A DNA stretch of 64,000 bases, taken from NCBI RefSeq assembly GCF_900233005.1, contig NZ_LT960611.1, positions 186,001 through 250,000 of the forward strand. Direction: 5' to 3'. The notes under the pieces are model-generated. The model was not told the origin of the DNA. It saw nothing but the letters and a program-made list of their open reading frames with translations, and searched no databases. Position numbers and translations under genes: made by a program. Source of the DNA: Vibrio tapetis subsp. tapetis. GTDB taxonomy: Bacteria; Pseudomonadota; Gammaproteobacteria; Enterobacterales; Vibrionaceae. Position 1 is the first letter of the stretch; each line of letters opens with the position of its first letter. This document shows positions 26,749-37,407 of this stretch, piece after piece.

Positions 26749-29604
26749 ATGACCTTACCCGCCCCGCTAGATGCTCAATCACAACAAGCTCGAGAGCAAA
26801 TAGAACATCAGTATCCCAATGTGTTTGACACATGGCCTCAAGCCAAATTAACTGAACTGGATCTCGTGTTAGGTTTAAGTGACTTCATTGCCGATTCATT
26901 GCAACGAGACGAGAAGTTGTGTCAACGCCTACCCGAAATGTTAGCGGTGCAAAACCGGTCTATTGACTATCGTGAAAAATTAAAGCGTCAGTTAGCCAAA
27001 TGCGAAGACGAAGCAAGCTTGAATCGTAAGCTACGCCAATTCAGACGTAGAGAGATGTGTTATATCGCTTGGCGAGACTTTGTTGGTTCATGGTCGCTAG
27101 AAGCAAGTTTAATGCACCTGTCTGAACTGGCAGAGGCCATGATTTTCGAGAGCTATCATTGGCTTTACAAAACCTGCTGCCAAGAGTGGGGCACACCGTG
27201 TAATGCTGAAGGCGAAGCGCAGCCATTACTCGTGATCGGCATGGGTAAACTTGGCGGAGGTGAACTCAATTTCTCTTCTGATATCGATCTGATTTTTACT
27301 TACCCTGAAAATGGTGAAACTCAAGGTGTTCGCCGCACAATAGCTAACGCTCAGTTCTTTACTCGCTTAGGTCAGCGATTGATTAAATCGTTAGATCAGC
27401 CGACATTCGATGGCTTTTGCTATCGGGTAGATATGCGCTTACGTCCATTTGGCGAAAGTGGTCCTCTCGTCATGAGCTTTGCTGCACTTGAAGATTATTA
27501 TCAAGAACAAGGCCGAGATTGGGAGCGGTATGCCATGGTTAAAGCTAGGGTCATGGGCAGCGAAATGTACCCTCAATATCAAGAATTGCGTCAGATGCTA
27601 AGGCCGTTTGTCTTCCGTCGCTACATGGATTTCAGTGCGCTGCACTCCTTGCGTCGAATGAAATCGATGATCACCAGCGAAGTTCGTCGTCGTGGTCTGA
27701 GCAACAATATAAAATTGGGCGCTGGTGGCATTCGCGAAGTGGAATTTATTGCTCAGGTTTTTCAACTTATTCGAGGCGGGCGTGAGCCAAGTCTAAGAGG
27801 GCGAGGGTTACTGGAAACTCTAACCGCGATCGAAGAACTCGGTCAGTTGGAAAGTACGGAAGTAGAACAATTAAGGTCGGGATACTTATTTTTACGCAAA
27901 ATGGAAAACCTGATCCAAGCGTTAGCGGACAAACAAACGCAGACCTTACCCGACTCAGAAATGGATCAACAACGTTTGGCTTACGCCATGAAAGCCGAAT
28001 CTTGGGGCGACCTGCTTACTCAGACTCAAGCCCATATGGAAAACATCCATCAAGTGTTTGAAGATCTTATCGGTGAGGAAGAAGAAGACGGAGACGCAAT
28101 TCCGAAGCACTTTAGTGAATTGTGGGATATGGCTCATTCGACAGAAGTGATCGAACAAATCCTGGAACAAGATTTACACATTGAACAGCCCGCAGATATG
28201 GTGAATACCATTGTTCAGTTCAAAGCCGATTTAGCGAAGAAAACCTTGGGGCCACGCGGGCGTGAGGTCTTAAACCGACTAATGCCTAAAGTGTTTAACG
28301 CCCTTTATCATCATAAAGATGCGCAGTTTGGTCTGTCGAGAGTGTGTTTTTTACTAACCAATATCTCAACTCGAACCACCTATTTAGAATTGCTCGATGA
28401 ACATCCGGCCGCATTAGTGCAACTTGTGCGCTTATGTACGGCTAGCCCTATGATTTCAGAGCAACTGGCTCGTTATCCAATATTACTTGATGAGTTAATC
28501 GATCCTCAGCAATTGTACAACCCGATTCCGTTGTCTGCTTATAAATCGGAACTGCGAGATTACTTAGCGCGTATTCCGCAAGATGATATGGAACAACAAA
28601 TGGAAGCGCTGCGCCAATTCAAACAGATTTGTATCTTAAAAATTGCGGCGGCAGATATTGCAGGTGTGCTGCCTGTGATGAAAGTGAGCGATCATTTAAC
28701 GTACCTAGCCGAAGCCATTGTCGATGCGGTTATTAGCCAAGCATGGTTGCAAGTCACTGAAAAGTTTGGTGAGCCGACTCATTTGAAAGACAGAGGAAGT
28801 AAAGGCTTTGCCGTCATTGGTTATGGCAAAGTCGGGGGGTGGGAGCTCGGATATAACTCGGATTTGGATATCGTGTTTATGCATGATTGCCCAGCCTCGG
28901 TCAATACTGACGGTAATAAAGAGATTGATGGTAGGCAGTTTTATCTGCGCTTAGCACAACGAATCATTCATATTTTTTCAACTCGTACCGCTTCGGGGAT
29001 TTTGTACGAAGTGGATACTCGTTTGAGACCATCGGGTGTGTCGGGTTTGCTTGTAAGCCCAGCGGAAGCTTTTGATGAATATCAGTTGTCGGATGCTTGG
29101 ACTTGGGAGCATCAAGCGCTGGTTAGGGCTCGAGCTATTTATGGTGATGCCCCTCTCATTGAGGCATTTAGTGGTACAAGGACTAAAATACTCGCCCTGA
29201 CTCGAGAGGAAGCAACGCTTCAGAAAAACGTCGTTGAAATGCGCCAAAAAATGCGAGAACACCTAGGAAGCAAAAAAGCCGGCCGTTTTATGCTTAAGCA
29301 AGATGAAGGTGGTATTACCGATGTTGAATTTTTGGTGCAATACTTGGTCTTACACTTAAGCAAGACATACCCAGAGTTGATTCGATACTCTGATAATGTC
29401 CGAATCTTAGAGGTCGCGGCGCAATTAGACATATTGCCAGAGTCACAAACAAAGCAATTGATTTCGGCCTATACAACGCTTCGTGATGAAATTCATCATA
29501 GAAATTTATTAAACCAAGATGCAGACGTCGATGAAAGTCGATTCCTTGAAGAGAGGCAAGTGGTTACAAAGGCTTGGAATGCTTGGCTTGGTAAACAACA
29601 ATAG
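26749..29604 (+). CDS. glnE: Glutamine synthetase adenylyltransferase/deadenylylase
   Basis: A 951-residue bifunctional enzyme that adds or removes AMP on glutamine synthetase in response to PII and glutamine. The two nucleotidyltransferase domains are both intact: the N-terminal deadenylylase with [20 protein letters not shown] (near 164-183) and the C-terminal adenylyltransferase with [20 protein letters not shown] (near 692-711). Helical linkers follow each. AAGGATAG precedes the ATG. hldE follows 63 bases on, the E. coli order. Confidence 0.97.
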   Translation: MTLPAPLDAQSQQAREQIEHQYPNVFDTWPQAKLTELDLVLGLSDFIADSLQRDEKLCQRLPEMLAVQNRSIDYREKLKRQLAKCEDEASLNRKLRQFRRREMCYIAWRDFVGSWSLEASLMHLSELAEAMIFESYHWLYKTCCQEWGTPCNAEGEAQPLLVIGMGKLGGGELNFSSDIDLIFTYPENGETQGVRRTIANAQFFTRLGQRLIKSLDQPTFDGFCYRVDMRLRPFGESGPLVMSFAALEDYYQEQGRDWERYAMVKARVMGSEMYPQYQELRQMLRPFVFRRYMDFSALHSLRRMKSMITSEVRRRGLSNNIKLGAGGIREVEFIAQVFQLIRGGREPSLRGRGLLETLTAIEELGQLESTEVEQLRSGYLFLRKMENLIQALADKQTQTLPDSEMDQQRLAYAMKAESWGDLLTQTQAHMENIHQVFEDLIGEEEEDGDAIPKHFSELWDMAHSTEVIEQILEQDLHIEQPADMVNTIVQFKADLAKKTLGPRGREVLNRLMPKVFNALYHHKDAQFGLSRVCFLLTNISTRTTYLELLDEHPAALVQLVRLCTASPMISEQLARYPILLDELIDPQQLYNPIPLSAYKSELRDYLARIPQDDMEQQMEALRQFKQICILKIAAADIAGVLPVMKVSDHLTYLAEAIVDAVISQAWLQVTEKFGEPTHLKDRGSKGFAVIGYGKVGGWELGYNSDLDIVFMHDCPASVNTDGNKEIDGRQFYLRLAQRIIHIFSTRTASGILYEVDTRLRPSGVSGLLVSPAEAFDEYQLSDAWTWEHQALVRARAIYGDAPLIEAFSGTRTKILALTREEATLQKNVVEMRQKMREHLGSKKAGRFMLKQDEGGITDVEFLVQYLVLHLSKTYPELIRYSDNVRILEVAAQLDILPESQTKQLISAYTTLRDEIHHRNLLNQDADVDESRFLEERQVVTKAWNAWLGKQQ

Positions 29605-29667
29605 TTATTTTTTGATGGTTTGGGGTTGTGTTACCATGCCCACAGATCTGATGTATTGGAGACAGTT

Positions 29668-31098
29668 ATGAAACCCATTTTGCCTGATTACGCTCAATCT
29701 GGTGTATTGATCGTCGGCGACGTGATGCTTGATCGCTATTGGTATGGCCCAACAGGACGTATTTCCCCTGAAGCGCCAGTACCCGTGGTTAAAGTAGAAG
29801 AAAACGAAGAGCGTCCGGGTGGTGCTGCAAACGTAGCAATGAACATTGCCGCATTAGGCGGCAAAGCACACTTGGTTGGATTAACCGGTCAGGACGAACC
29901 TGCAAGAGTGCTCACCGATAAACTGTCATCACTGAAAGTGAAGTGTGATTTTGTTGAGTTGGAAGATTTCCCTACAATCACCAAGCTGCGAGTAATGAGC
30001 CGTGGTCAACAATTGATCCGCTTAGACTTTGAAGACAGCTTTAAGAATGTTGACTCTAGTTACGTCCTTACTCGTATGGAGCAAGCGCTACCAAATGTGA
30101 AATCGGTGATTTTATCGGATTACGCAAAAGGCGCATTGGAGCACGTTCAGGCGTTTATCCAGAAAGCTCGCTCGGCTAATGTGCCAGTCTTCATTGACCC
30201 GAAAGGCGCAGATTTTGAGCGCTACCGTGGTGCAACCCTATTGACGCCAAACATGGCTGAATTCGAGCTTGTTGCGGGTAAAGTTAAAGATGAAGCTGAC
30301 TTGGTTGCTAAAGGTCTGGCTCTGATTGAAGAATTTGAATTTGAAGCACTGTTAGTTACACGTAGTGAGCACGGTATGACGTTGCTTCGCCGTGATCAAA
30401 AGCCATTCCACTTACCAACGCAAGCACAAGAAGTGTATGACGTAACCGGTGCGGGCGACACGGTTATCTCAGTATTGGCAGCCTCAGTTGCTGCGGGTAA
30501 GTCATTTGAAGAAGCGTGTGCTTTGGCTAATGCTGCTGCGGGTGTTGTTGTCGGTAAGCTAGGCACGTCTACGCTGTCTACCATCGAATTGGCAGAGGCG
30601 GTTCACGGAAGCCAAGATACTGACTTTGGTATTATTAGCGAAAATGCACTCATCGAAGCGGTGAAAAAAGCACGAGCTAAAGGCCAAAAAGTGGTGATGA
30701 CCAATGGCTGCTTCGATATTTTGCACGCCGGTCATGTTTCTTATTTGAATCATGCGGCTGAATTAGGCGATCGCCTGATTGTTGCGGTTAATACCGATGA
30801 GTCCGTCCGCGCACTAAAAGGCCCGGGTCGTCCTGTCAATCCAACTGATCGCCGTATGGCGGTATTAGCCGGCTTAGGCGCTGTTGATTGGGTCGTACCA
30901 TTTAATGAAGAAACCCCACAACGTTTAATTTCGGAAGTGCTGCCAACTTTGCTAGTCAAAGGTGGCGACTACGAACCACATGAAATTGCTGGTGGTGAAG
31001 AAGTGATCGCCGCAGGTGGTGAAGTTCGAGTTCTGAACTTTGAAGACGGTTGCTCTACGACTGAAATCATCGAAGCGATTAAAGGCGGAAAAGGCTAG
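29668..31098 (+). CDS. hldE: Bifunctional heptose kinase/adenylyltransferase HldE
   Basis: A 476-residue enzyme from [12 protein letters not shown], with TTGGAG 7 bases upstream. The N-terminal PfkB-type kinase (about 1-318) has [16 protein letters not shown] and [15 protein letters not shown]; the C-terminal cytidylyltransferase-like half has [16 protein letters not shown] with the HxGH motif. It makes ADP-heptose precursors for the lipopolysaccharide inner core. It is followed by a terminator shared with tolC. Confidence 0.97.
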   Translation: MKPILPDYAQSGVLIVGDVMLDRYWYGPTGRISPEAPVPVVKVEENEERPGGAANVAMNIAALGGKAHLVGLTGQDEPARVLTDKLSSLKVKCDFVELEDFPTITKLRVMSRGQQLIRLDFEDSFKNVDSSYVLTRMEQALPNVKSVILSDYAKGALEHVQAFIQKARSANVPVFIDPKGADFERYRGATLLTPNMAEFELVAGKVKDEADLVAKGLALIEEFEFEALLVTRSEHGMTLLRRDQKPFHLPTQAQEVYDVTGAGDTVISVLAASVAAGKSFEEACALANAAAGVVVGKLGTSTLSTIELAEAVHGSQDTDFGIISENALIEAVKKARAKGQKVVMTNGCFDILHAGHVSYLNHAAELGDRLIVAVNTDESVRALKGPGRPVNPTDRRMAVLAGLGAVDWVVPFNEETPQRLISEVLPTLLVKGGDYEPHEIAGGEEVIAAGGEVRVLNFEDGCSTTEIIEAIKGGKG

Positions 31099-31136
31099 AA
31101 TTCGCAGCGCGAAGCCCGTCTCTGTATTCTACTCAA

Positions 31137-31166
31137 AAAAAACGACGCATCACGCGTCGTTTTTTA
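31137..31166. terminator. Bidirectional terminator between hldE and tolC
   Basis: A 7-10 bp stem around ACGACGC / GCGTCGT flanked by A and T runs, between convergent hldE and tolC. Confidence 0.8.
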
Positions 31167-31176
31167 TTCTTCAGTC

Positions 31177-31218
31177 TTTAGTACTTAGCTTTTAGTACTT
31201 AGCTTTCAGCACTTCTTA
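31177..31218 (-). repeat. 14-bp tandem repeat on and after the tolC stop codon
   Basis: On the minus strand two perfect copies of AGCTAAGTACTAAA (31191-31204 and 31177-31190) follow a degenerate third unit that contains the tolC TAA (31216-31218). The same unit recurs behind rsmI at 54057. Confidence 0.8.
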
Positions 31219-32523
31219 ACCCGCAGCCTTAAGGCCCGCATTAATATCAAGAATATCTTGCTCGCTCAGCGTACCAACCGCTTGACGCAGTTTTAGTACA
31301 CTTAAGATGTAATCGTAACGTGCGTTAGACAGGTTACGGTTCGCATCGTATAGACGGCGAGTAGAATCAAGAACATCAACGATTGTACGTGTGCCTACAT
31401 CAAAACCGGCTTCTGTTGCTTCAAGTGCTGACTCTGCAGAAATTACAGATTGGTCGTAAGCACGGATAGCACCGATAGTCGCTGAGATGTTGTTGTTTTG
31501 TGCGCGCACGTCTTTTACAACGCTACGGTATACTTTCTCAAGGTCTTGGCTCGCTGCAACGTATTTTGATTCAGCTTGTTTTACTTGAGATGTGGTGTTG
31601 CCACCTGTGTATAGCGGTACGGCTAATTGAACACCGATGTTGAAATCGTTGTTAGATTGATTGGCAACAGATTCTGTTTTATCTGAATACTGGTAGCCAC
31701 CTTTTAGGCTCAAAGATGGTAGGTGTCCAGAACTTGCCAGTTTGATCGAATCTTTCGCAATGTCTTGCGCAATACGTTGAGCAAGTAAGCTTAAGTTTTT
31801 CTCTTGCGCTTCTTTCACTAAGTCCGCAGACGGTGTGTCCGATTTGCTTGCAGAAAAACGCTCGGTATCTAATACGTCTAGGTTTGCGTGTTCTTGACCC
31901 GTGATTTCACGAAGTGATTCGTAACTGTTGATCAACGTGTTATCTGCAAGTACTTCAGATGCCAATACGCTGTCGTATTGTGCTTGTGCGTCATGCACAT
32001 CAGTAATGGCAGAAAGACCCACTTCAAAACGTTGCTTAGTTTGCTCTAGTTGACGAGCAACGGCTGCTTTTTCAGCGCGCACGAACTCTAGGCTGTCTTG
32101 TGCACGAAGTACTTCAAAGTAAGCCTGTGAAACACGAAGGATCAAACCTTGTTGTTGCGCAGCGTAAGTTGAATCTACTTGACGGGCACTCATTTCAGCC
32201 AATTCAAGGTTTACCCAGCTGCTGCGTTGATACAACTCTTGAGTAAAGCCAACACCCGCAGAAAGAACGTTACTTTCTCTTTCTGGACGATCTGCACTAG
32301 TTCGAGCAATGTCGTAACCTGCAGTTAGGTTAATTTGTGGCAGTAAGGTACTACGAGAGCTGTTTACTGCTTCAAATGCTGCTTCGCGAGATGCTGCTGC
32401 ACTAAGTAATTGAGGATCATTCTGTTTTGCTAAATTGTAGATCTCAGTGATGCTGTCAGCTGATGCTGTTGCGGACAAACCGCCAAGCGCAGCACTGATT
32501 AAAATTGGAAGCAGCTTTTTCAT
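31216..32523 (-). CDS. tolC: Outer membrane channel TolC
   Basis: A 435-residue protein from MKKLLPILISAALGG, with AAGGA upstream; the frame is open further but without a signal. The signal peptide is cleaved after SATASA, giving mature DSITEIYNLAKQNDPQ. Two repeated halves with long helices carry TolC-type motifs (TLLPQINLTAGY and VGLSAITDVHDAQAQ; FDVGTRTIVDVLDSTRRLYDA). It forms the trimeric exit duct for RND and ABC efflux and type I secretion. It is divergent from nudF, as in other vibrios and E. coli. Confidence 0.96.
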   Translation of the reverse strand: MKKLLPILISAALGGLSATASADSITEIYNLAKQNDPQLLSAAASREAAFEAVNSSRSTLLPQINLTAGYDIARTSADRPERESNVLSAGVGFTQELYQRSSWVNLELAEMSARQVDSTYAAQQQGLILRVSQAYFEVLRAQDSLEFVRAEKAAVARQLEQTKQRFEVGLSAITDVHDAQAQYDSVLASEVLADNTLINSYESLREITGQEHANLDVLDTERFSASKSDTPSADLVKEAQEKNLSLLAQRIAQDIAKDSIKLASSGHLPSLSLKGGYQYSDKTESVANQSNNDFNIGVQLAVPLYTGGNTTSQVKQAESKYVAASQDLEKVYRSVVKDVRAQNNNISATIGAIRAYDQSVISAESALEATEAGFDVGTRTIVDVLDSTRRLYDANRNLSNARYDYILSVLKLRQAVGTLSEQDILDINAGLKAAG

Positions 32524-32696
32524 CTTGCTTTTCCTTTGCCTTAAATTAATAAATGACGCCACACGAGTGTAACTTATATTATTGCTCATTGTGCAAGCAA
32601 TAGCGCTATTTGTCACTATATAGTCCACTCGTATAGCAAAATAACTGGTTCTCTAAATTTTTTTGCAATCATTGTCAAAAAAGTTGAGCGCTGTCA

Positions 32697-32726
32697 TTGG
32701 TCATAGCGCTTAAGTCCTAGTATTAT
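32697..32726 (+). promoter_or_regulatory. Possible promoter of nudF
   Basis: TTGGTC (32697-32702), an 18-base spacer and TATTAT (32721-32726) lie 20 bases before the nudF ATG. Moderate match. Confidence 0.4.
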
Positions 32727-32745
32727 TTCTACTTCGGAGGGTTCT

Positions 32746-33378
32746 ATGTGCCAGTCAGACAACAAATTCAAACAGTTTACTCATAGTGATGTGAAAATCA
32801 TCTCAAAAACCATACTTTTTTCAGGTTTTTTTGAAGTGGTGAAATACACCTTTCAACATAAACTATTTGAAGGTGGTTGGAGTAGCAATGTTCAACGTGA
32901 AATGTTTGAACGTGGTCACGCAGCAGCCCTGTTACCATATGACCCGCTGACCGATCAGGTCGTCATGATTGAGCAAATTCGTGTTGGGGCATTGGAACAT
33001 GATAATCCGTGGCAGCTTGAAATAGTGGCAGGTATCATCGACGAAAATGAATCGGCCGAAGACGTTGTAAAGCGTGAGGCATTTGAAGAGGCAGGTATTG
33101 CTGTTGAGCTCGTTGAGTCAATCACTAGCTATTATCCTTCTTCGGGTGGGTGTTCAGAGAAACTCGATGTATTTGTTGGTCTGGTGGATGCATCAAGCGC
33201 AACGGGCGTTCATGGCTTAGACTATGAAGATGAAGACATTAGAGTGCATGTTTTCTCCAGAACTGACGCTTATCAAATGGTCAAAGAGAGAAAAATTGAG
33301 AATGGTGCCTCAATAATGGCATTACAATGGTTAGAATTGAACCATGAAGAATTAAAATCTAGGTGGGTAAACGAGTGA
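32746..33378 (+). CDS. nudF: ADP-ribose pyrophosphatase NudF
   Basis: A 210-residue Nudix hydrolase that cleaves ADP-ribose to AMP and ribose-5-phosphate. The Nudix box is complete: GIIDENESAEDVVKREAF followed by EEAGI. The IEQIRVGALE and YYPSSGGCSEKLDVFVG segments are typical of the ADPRase subfamily. GGAGGG precedes the ATG. The stop overlaps the yqiB GTG start (GTGA). It heads the nudF-yqiB-cpdA-yqiA-parE-parC run. Confidence 0.95.
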   Translation: MCQSDNKFKQFTHSDVKIISKTILFSGFFEVVKYTFQHKLFEGGWSSNVQREMFERGHAAALLPYDPLTDQVVMIEQIRVGALEHDNPWQLEIVAGIIDENESAEDVVKREAFEEAGIAVELVESITSYYPSSGGCSEKLDVFVGLVDASSATGVHGLDYEDEDIRVHVFSRTDAYQMVKERKIENGASIMALQWLELNHEELKSRWVNE

Positions 33379-33800
33379 AAACAAAACCATACCATGTCGA
33401 TCTCGCCGAGTTGATGCGTGTGTATGAAACCAACTATGCTAAGTTGAATGCTTTGTTGCCAACCCAACCGAGTGTAGGAGATGTACGCTCCTACCAAGTA
33501 GAACAAATGGTGTACCAGATTGAAGTGTCTGAAATCACCAAATATACAACGGTAGTCGATATCTGCCAGTGTGAAGAGTTACCGATTTTTCCACTGCCTA
33601 AAATGGCCGTTCGTTTGTACCACGATGCAAGAGTTGCGGAAGTATTTGCTAGCGAGTTGATGGTTAGGGTTCAAGCTAAGTACGATTACCCTAATACTAA
33701 AATGGCACAAAAAGATGAAAAGTTTCAGCTTAATCGTTTCCTCGGTGAATGGTTAACGTTTTGTTTGCGTAAGGGCATTAGCCGTACGCCTGTTTATTAG
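33375..33800 (+). CDS. yqiB: DUF1249 protein YqiB
   Basis: A 141-residue protein of unknown function, from a GTG at 33375 that gives MKTKPYHVDLAELMRVYETNY, matching the E. coli YqiB start; the overlap with the nudF stop supports it. The family is always found between nudF and cpdA. No catalytic motif is recognised; it has no signal or membrane segment. Confidence 0.9.
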   Translation: MKTKPYHVDLAELMRVYETNYAKLNALLPTQPSVGDVRSYQVEQMVYQIEVSEITKYTTVVDICQCEELPIFPLPKMAVRLYHDARVAEVFASELMVRVQAKYDYPNTKMAQKDEKFQLNRFLGEWLTFCLRKGISRTPVY

Positions 33801-33843
33801 TTGTCAGATAGAGCATTAAAGAGAATTAGTCAGGTTTTATATT

Positions 33844-34659
33844 TTGAGATTGGCATTAGAAGCAACGGAAAGCATTAAGCTTATACAAATAACAGATACC
33901 CATCTGTTTGAACCAGAGGATGGCTCTTTGTTGAGTGTGACTACTCTCGACAGTTTTCATGCGGTTGTCGACGCCGTTCAAGCAACTAAATTCGACTATT
34001 CCGCTATTCTCGCAACAGGTGATATCTCTCAAGACCATACCGATACTTCCTATCAGCGCTTTGCCAATGGTATAGCACCACTGAAAAAACCGTGCTTTTG
34101 GCTACCAGGTAACCACGATTACAAGCCAAGCATGCAAAGTGTTATGCCTTCTGAGCAAATCGTTGCAACTACTCATGTCTTATTGGGTGATAAATGGCAG
34201 ATCATCTTACTAGATAGCCAAGTGGCCGGTGTACCATATGGTCGCTTAAGTGACGAGCAATTGACCTTGCTTGATGAAAAGTTATCAACTCACAGCGATA
34301 GACATAGCTTAGTGTTGCTGCATCATCACCCAATTTTGGTCGGAAGTGCGTGGCTTGATCAACATACCCTACAAGAGTCTGAACAATTGTGGTCGATTAT
34401 TGGTAAGCACAACAATGTAAATGGCATATTGTGCGGCCATGTTCATCAAGACTTTGACGTTAAGCACCAAGGAGTGCGTGTTATCGCGACTCCATCAACG
34501 TGTGTTCAGTTTAAGCCGAATTCAGCAGACTTCGCACTTGATAATCAATCTCCAGGCTGGCGCATGCTAGAATTGTTTGCCAACGGTGAATTGAAGCTTG
34601 AAGTCGGCAGGCTAGAATCAGATAGCTTTTTACCGGACTTTACCTCCGCAGGTTATTAA
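33844..34659 (+). CDS. cpdA: 3',5'-cyclic-AMP phosphodiesterase CpdA
   Basis: A 271-residue calcineurin-type phosphoesterase with all metal ligands: DTHLF, GDISQD, GNHD, LLHHHP and GHVHQD. It lowers cAMP, so it tunes CRP-controlled genes. No ATG fits; the TTG at 33844 lies 8 bases after CAGG and is the best start, with a second TTG two codons on as the alternative. Context (yqiB upstream, yqiA downstream) is standard. Confidence 0.93.
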   Translation: MRLALEATESIKLIQITDTHLFEPEDGSLLSVTTLDSFHAVVDAVQATKFDYSAILATGDISQDHTDTSYQRFANGIAPLKKPCFWLPGNHDYKPSMQSVMPSEQIVATTHVLLGDKWQIILLDSQVAGVPYGRLSDEQLTLLDEKLSTHSDRHSLVLLHHHPILVGSAWLDQHTLQESEQLWSIIGKHNNVNGILCGHVHQDFDVKHQGVRVIATPSTCVQFKPNSADFALDNQSPGWRMLELFANGELKLEVGRLESDSFLPDFTSAGY

Positions 34660-34690
34660 CTTGCCGCTACCTTTCGAGGAAAAACCGCCC

Positions 34691-35284
34691 GTGAATACAT
34701 CAGAAAAACCATCGCTATTACTTTATATTCATGGTTTTAACAGTTCGCCTAAATCCCTTAAAGCTCAGTTAATGATTGAGTTTTGCCAACAAAATCGTCC
34801 TGATATCAAAGTGATTGTTCCTCAAGTTTCGTGCTACCCAAAGGCTGCAAGCCAACAGCTTGTCCAGTTGATAGAATCTCATATCAATGATTATAAAATA
34901 GGGCTTGTAGGGAGCTCTCTGGGCGGTTATTTGTCGACTTGGCTGAACAGTCGTTATGGATTGAAAGCGGCATTAGTCAATCCAGCAGTACGGCCTTATG
35001 AATTACTCGTTGATTATTTGGGTGAGCAAGTTAACCCTTATACCGATGAGAAGTACTTGCTTGAAACCGTGCACATGCAAGAGCTGAAAGCGTTAGATGT
35101 TACCCATTTAACTCAGCCTGACGATTTTTGGTTGTTGCAACAAGAAGGCGATGAGGTATTGGACTATCGTCAAGCGGTCGATAAATACCAGTTAAGCCGT
35201 AAAACGGTTGAACCTGAAGGCGATCATAGCTTCGTTGGTTTTGAGCGATACCCAGAACAAATCATCCAATTTTTAGAACTATAG
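34691..35284 (+). CDS. yqiA: Esterase YqiA
   Basis: A 197-residue alpha/beta hydrolase of the YqiA/UPF0227 family from a GTG at 34691 (MNTSEKPSLLLYIHGFNSSP), with GAGGA about 10 bases upstream; a TTG at 34661 would add ten atypical residues. The nucleophile elbow is LVGSSLGGYLST and the catalytic histidine is in EGDHSFVGFE. E. coli YqiA hydrolyses palmitoyl-CoA. It precedes parE by 240 bases. Confidence 0.9.
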   Translation: MNTSEKPSLLLYIHGFNSSPKSLKAQLMIEFCQQNRPDIKVIVPQVSCYPKAASQQLVQLIESHINDYKIGLVGSSLGGYLSTWLNSRYGLKAALVNPAVRPYELLVDYLGEQVNPYTDEKYLLETVHMQELKALDVTHLTQPDDFWLLQQEGDEVLDYRQAVDKYQLSRKTVEPEGDHSFVGFERYPEQIIQFLEL

Positions 35285-35523
35285 AAACCTTGACCTCATC
35301 AACGCAATGGGTATGGGGTCATAAATTTATCCTTTAGTTTCGTCTCTCACTTGACATCACTTGGTCTGTTCCAGACTATGTCTCATCATAGTTTCGAACA
35401 CTGCGTATTTGCTGCCTTTTTCTTCTATCAGGCTTATTTTCCAACAGTGTCCAGTATAAAACTTAACAATCTAGCTGCGAACGACAATTTGTGGCCCAAA
35501 TCATTTGAGTATAAATCCGTATT

Positions 35524-37404
35524 ATGGCTGAACAATATAATGCGAAAGACCTTTCGGTTCTTGAAGGTCTTGACCCAGTAAGACATCGCCCTGGCATGTA
35601 CACTGAAACCGATCGCCCGAACCATCTCGCTCAAGAAGTGATTGATAACTCGGTCGATGAAGCGTTAGCAGGGCATGCAAAGAAGATAAAAGTCATTCTT
35701 CACGCTGATCAATCACTGGAAGTGATCGATGATGGGCGTGGTATGCCTGTTGATATCCACCCAGAAAAGGGGATCTCAGGTGTGGAACTTATTATGACCA
35801 AGCTGCATGCTGGTGGTAAGTTCTCTAACGATAACTATAAGTTTTCCGGTGGCTTGCACGGCGTAGGCATCTCTGTTGTGAATGCCCTATCAACGCGTGT
35901 TCAGGTAACAGTGAAGCGTAATGGCGAAGTCCATGAAATTGCCTTTGAAAGCGGTAACACGGCGTCTCCATTAACGACAACGGGTACGTGTGGTGTGAGA
36001 AACACCGGTACATCTGTTCATTTTTGGCCTGACCCTAAATACTTTGATAGTTCTAAATTTTCCGTATTGCGCTTAGTCAATAACCTGCGTGCAAAAGCGG
36101 TGCTTTGTTCTGGCTTGGAAATCACCTTCAGCGATAAAGTGAATGGCGACGAGTATAAGTGGCTTTACGAAGACGGCTTGAACGACTACCTAGCGGAAGG
36201 TGTGAAAGGTTATATCGTTCTACCTGAATCACCTTATATTGGTGAATTTGTCGCAGAAACAGAAATGGCAACGTGGGCGATCATTTGGCAGCCTGAAGGC
36301 GGTGAACTGATCACCGAGAGCTACGTAAACTTAGTACCAACCAAACAAGGTGGTACGCATGTGAACGGTTTGCGCCAAGGTTTGCTTGATGCCATGCGCG
36401 AATTCTGTGAGTTCCGTAACTTGTTACCTCGTGGAGTTAAGCTCACGGGGGACGATGTATTTGATCGTTGTTCTTATGTATTGTCGGTCAAAATGCAAGA
36501 GCCACAGTTTGCAGGGCAAACCAAAGAACGTTTGTCTTCTCGTCAGTGTGCAGCTTTTGTTTCTGGTGTGGTTAAAGATGCCTTTAGCTTGTGGTTGAAT
36601 GAAAAGCCACAGCTAGCTGAATTGTTAGCTGAATTGTGTATTGCCAATGCGCATCGCCGTATGCGAGCAAGCAAAAAAGTGGTTCGTAAAAAAATCGCTT
36701 CTGGCCCGGCATTACCGGGTAAGCTGACCGATTGTTCAGTACAAGATTTAAACCGTACCGAAATTTTCTTTGTGGAGGGTGACTCGGCAGGCGGTTCTGC
36801 GAAACAAGCTCGTGATCGAGAATTCCAAGCAGTAATGCCTCTACGTGGTAAAATTCTGAATACTTGGGAAGTGTCTGCTGATCAAGTCTTGGCCTCTCAA
36901 GAGGTACATGATATCTCAGTCGCTTTGGGTATTGACCCTGACAGCGATAATCTAGAAAGCTTACGTTACGGTAAGATCTGTATCCTTGCGGATGCGGATT
37001 CCGATGGTCTTCACATTGCGACCTTACTTTGCGCTTTATTTACGCGTCATTTCCGTTCTTTGGTTGAAGCGGGTCATATTTATGTGGCGATGCCTCCTCT
37101 ATTTAGAATCGATTGCGGCAAAGAAGTGTTCTACGCCTTGGACGAAGATGAAAAAGATGGCGTTTTAGAAAGATTAAGTAAGAAAAAAGCCAAGATAAAC
37201 GTTCAGCGATTTAAAGGACTGGGTGAGATGAACCCACTTCAATTGCGTGAAACCACCATGGATCCAAATACTCGTCGTTTAGTGCAACTTACGATTGATG
37301 ATAATGCGGAAACCGATGAAATGATGGATATGCTGCTAGGTAAAAAGCGCGCCGATGATCGACGCACTTGGTTACAAAGCAAAGGCGACTTGGCAGAGGT
37401 TTAA
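35524..37404 (+). CDS. parE: DNA topoisomerase IV subunit B
   Basis: A 626-residue GHKL ATPase subunit of topoisomerase IV, which unlinks daughter chromosomes. Seen: the ATP-binding VIDNSVDEALAG, DDGRGMPVDIH and GLHGVGISVVNALS, the transducer, and the TOPRIM domain with EGDSAGGSAKQARDRE and the DADSDGLHIATLL acids. A TATAAA lies just before the start. It is followed 3 bases later by parC, giving an operon for the two subunits. Confidence 0.97.
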   Translation: MAEQYNAKDLSVLEGLDPVRHRPGMYTETDRPNHLAQEVIDNSVDEALAGHAKKIKVILHADQSLEVIDDGRGMPVDIHPEKGISGVELIMTKLHAGGKFSNDNYKFSGGLHGVGISVVNALSTRVQVTVKRNGEVHEIAFESGNTASPLTTTGTCGVRNTGTSVHFWPDPKYFDSSKFSVLRLVNNLRAKAVLCSGLEITFSDKVNGDEYKWLYEDGLNDYLAEGVKGYIVLPESPYIGEFVAETEMATWAIIWQPEGGELITESYVNLVPTKQGGTHVNGLRQGLLDAMREFCEFRNLLPRGVKLTGDDVFDRCSYVLSVKMQEPQFAGQTKERLSSRQCAAFVSGVVKDAFSLWLNEKPQLAELLAELCIANAHRRMRASKKVVRKKIASGPALPGKLTDCSVQDLNRTEIFFVEGDSAGGSAKQARDREFQAVMPLRGKILNTWEVSADQVLASQEVHDISVALGIDPDSDNLESLRYGKICILADADSDGLHIATLLCALFTRHFRSLVEAGHIYVAMPPLFRIDCGKEVFYALDEDEKDGVLERLSKKKAKINVQRFKGLGEMNPLQLRETTMDPNTRRLVQLTIDDNAETDEMMDMLLGKKRADDRRTWLQSKGDLAEV

Positions 37405-37407
37405 TAG

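Noticed and set aside
35351..35581. 76-codon plus-strand frame before parE
   Set aside because: It overlaps the parE start in another frame, has no ribosome site and no family resemblance.
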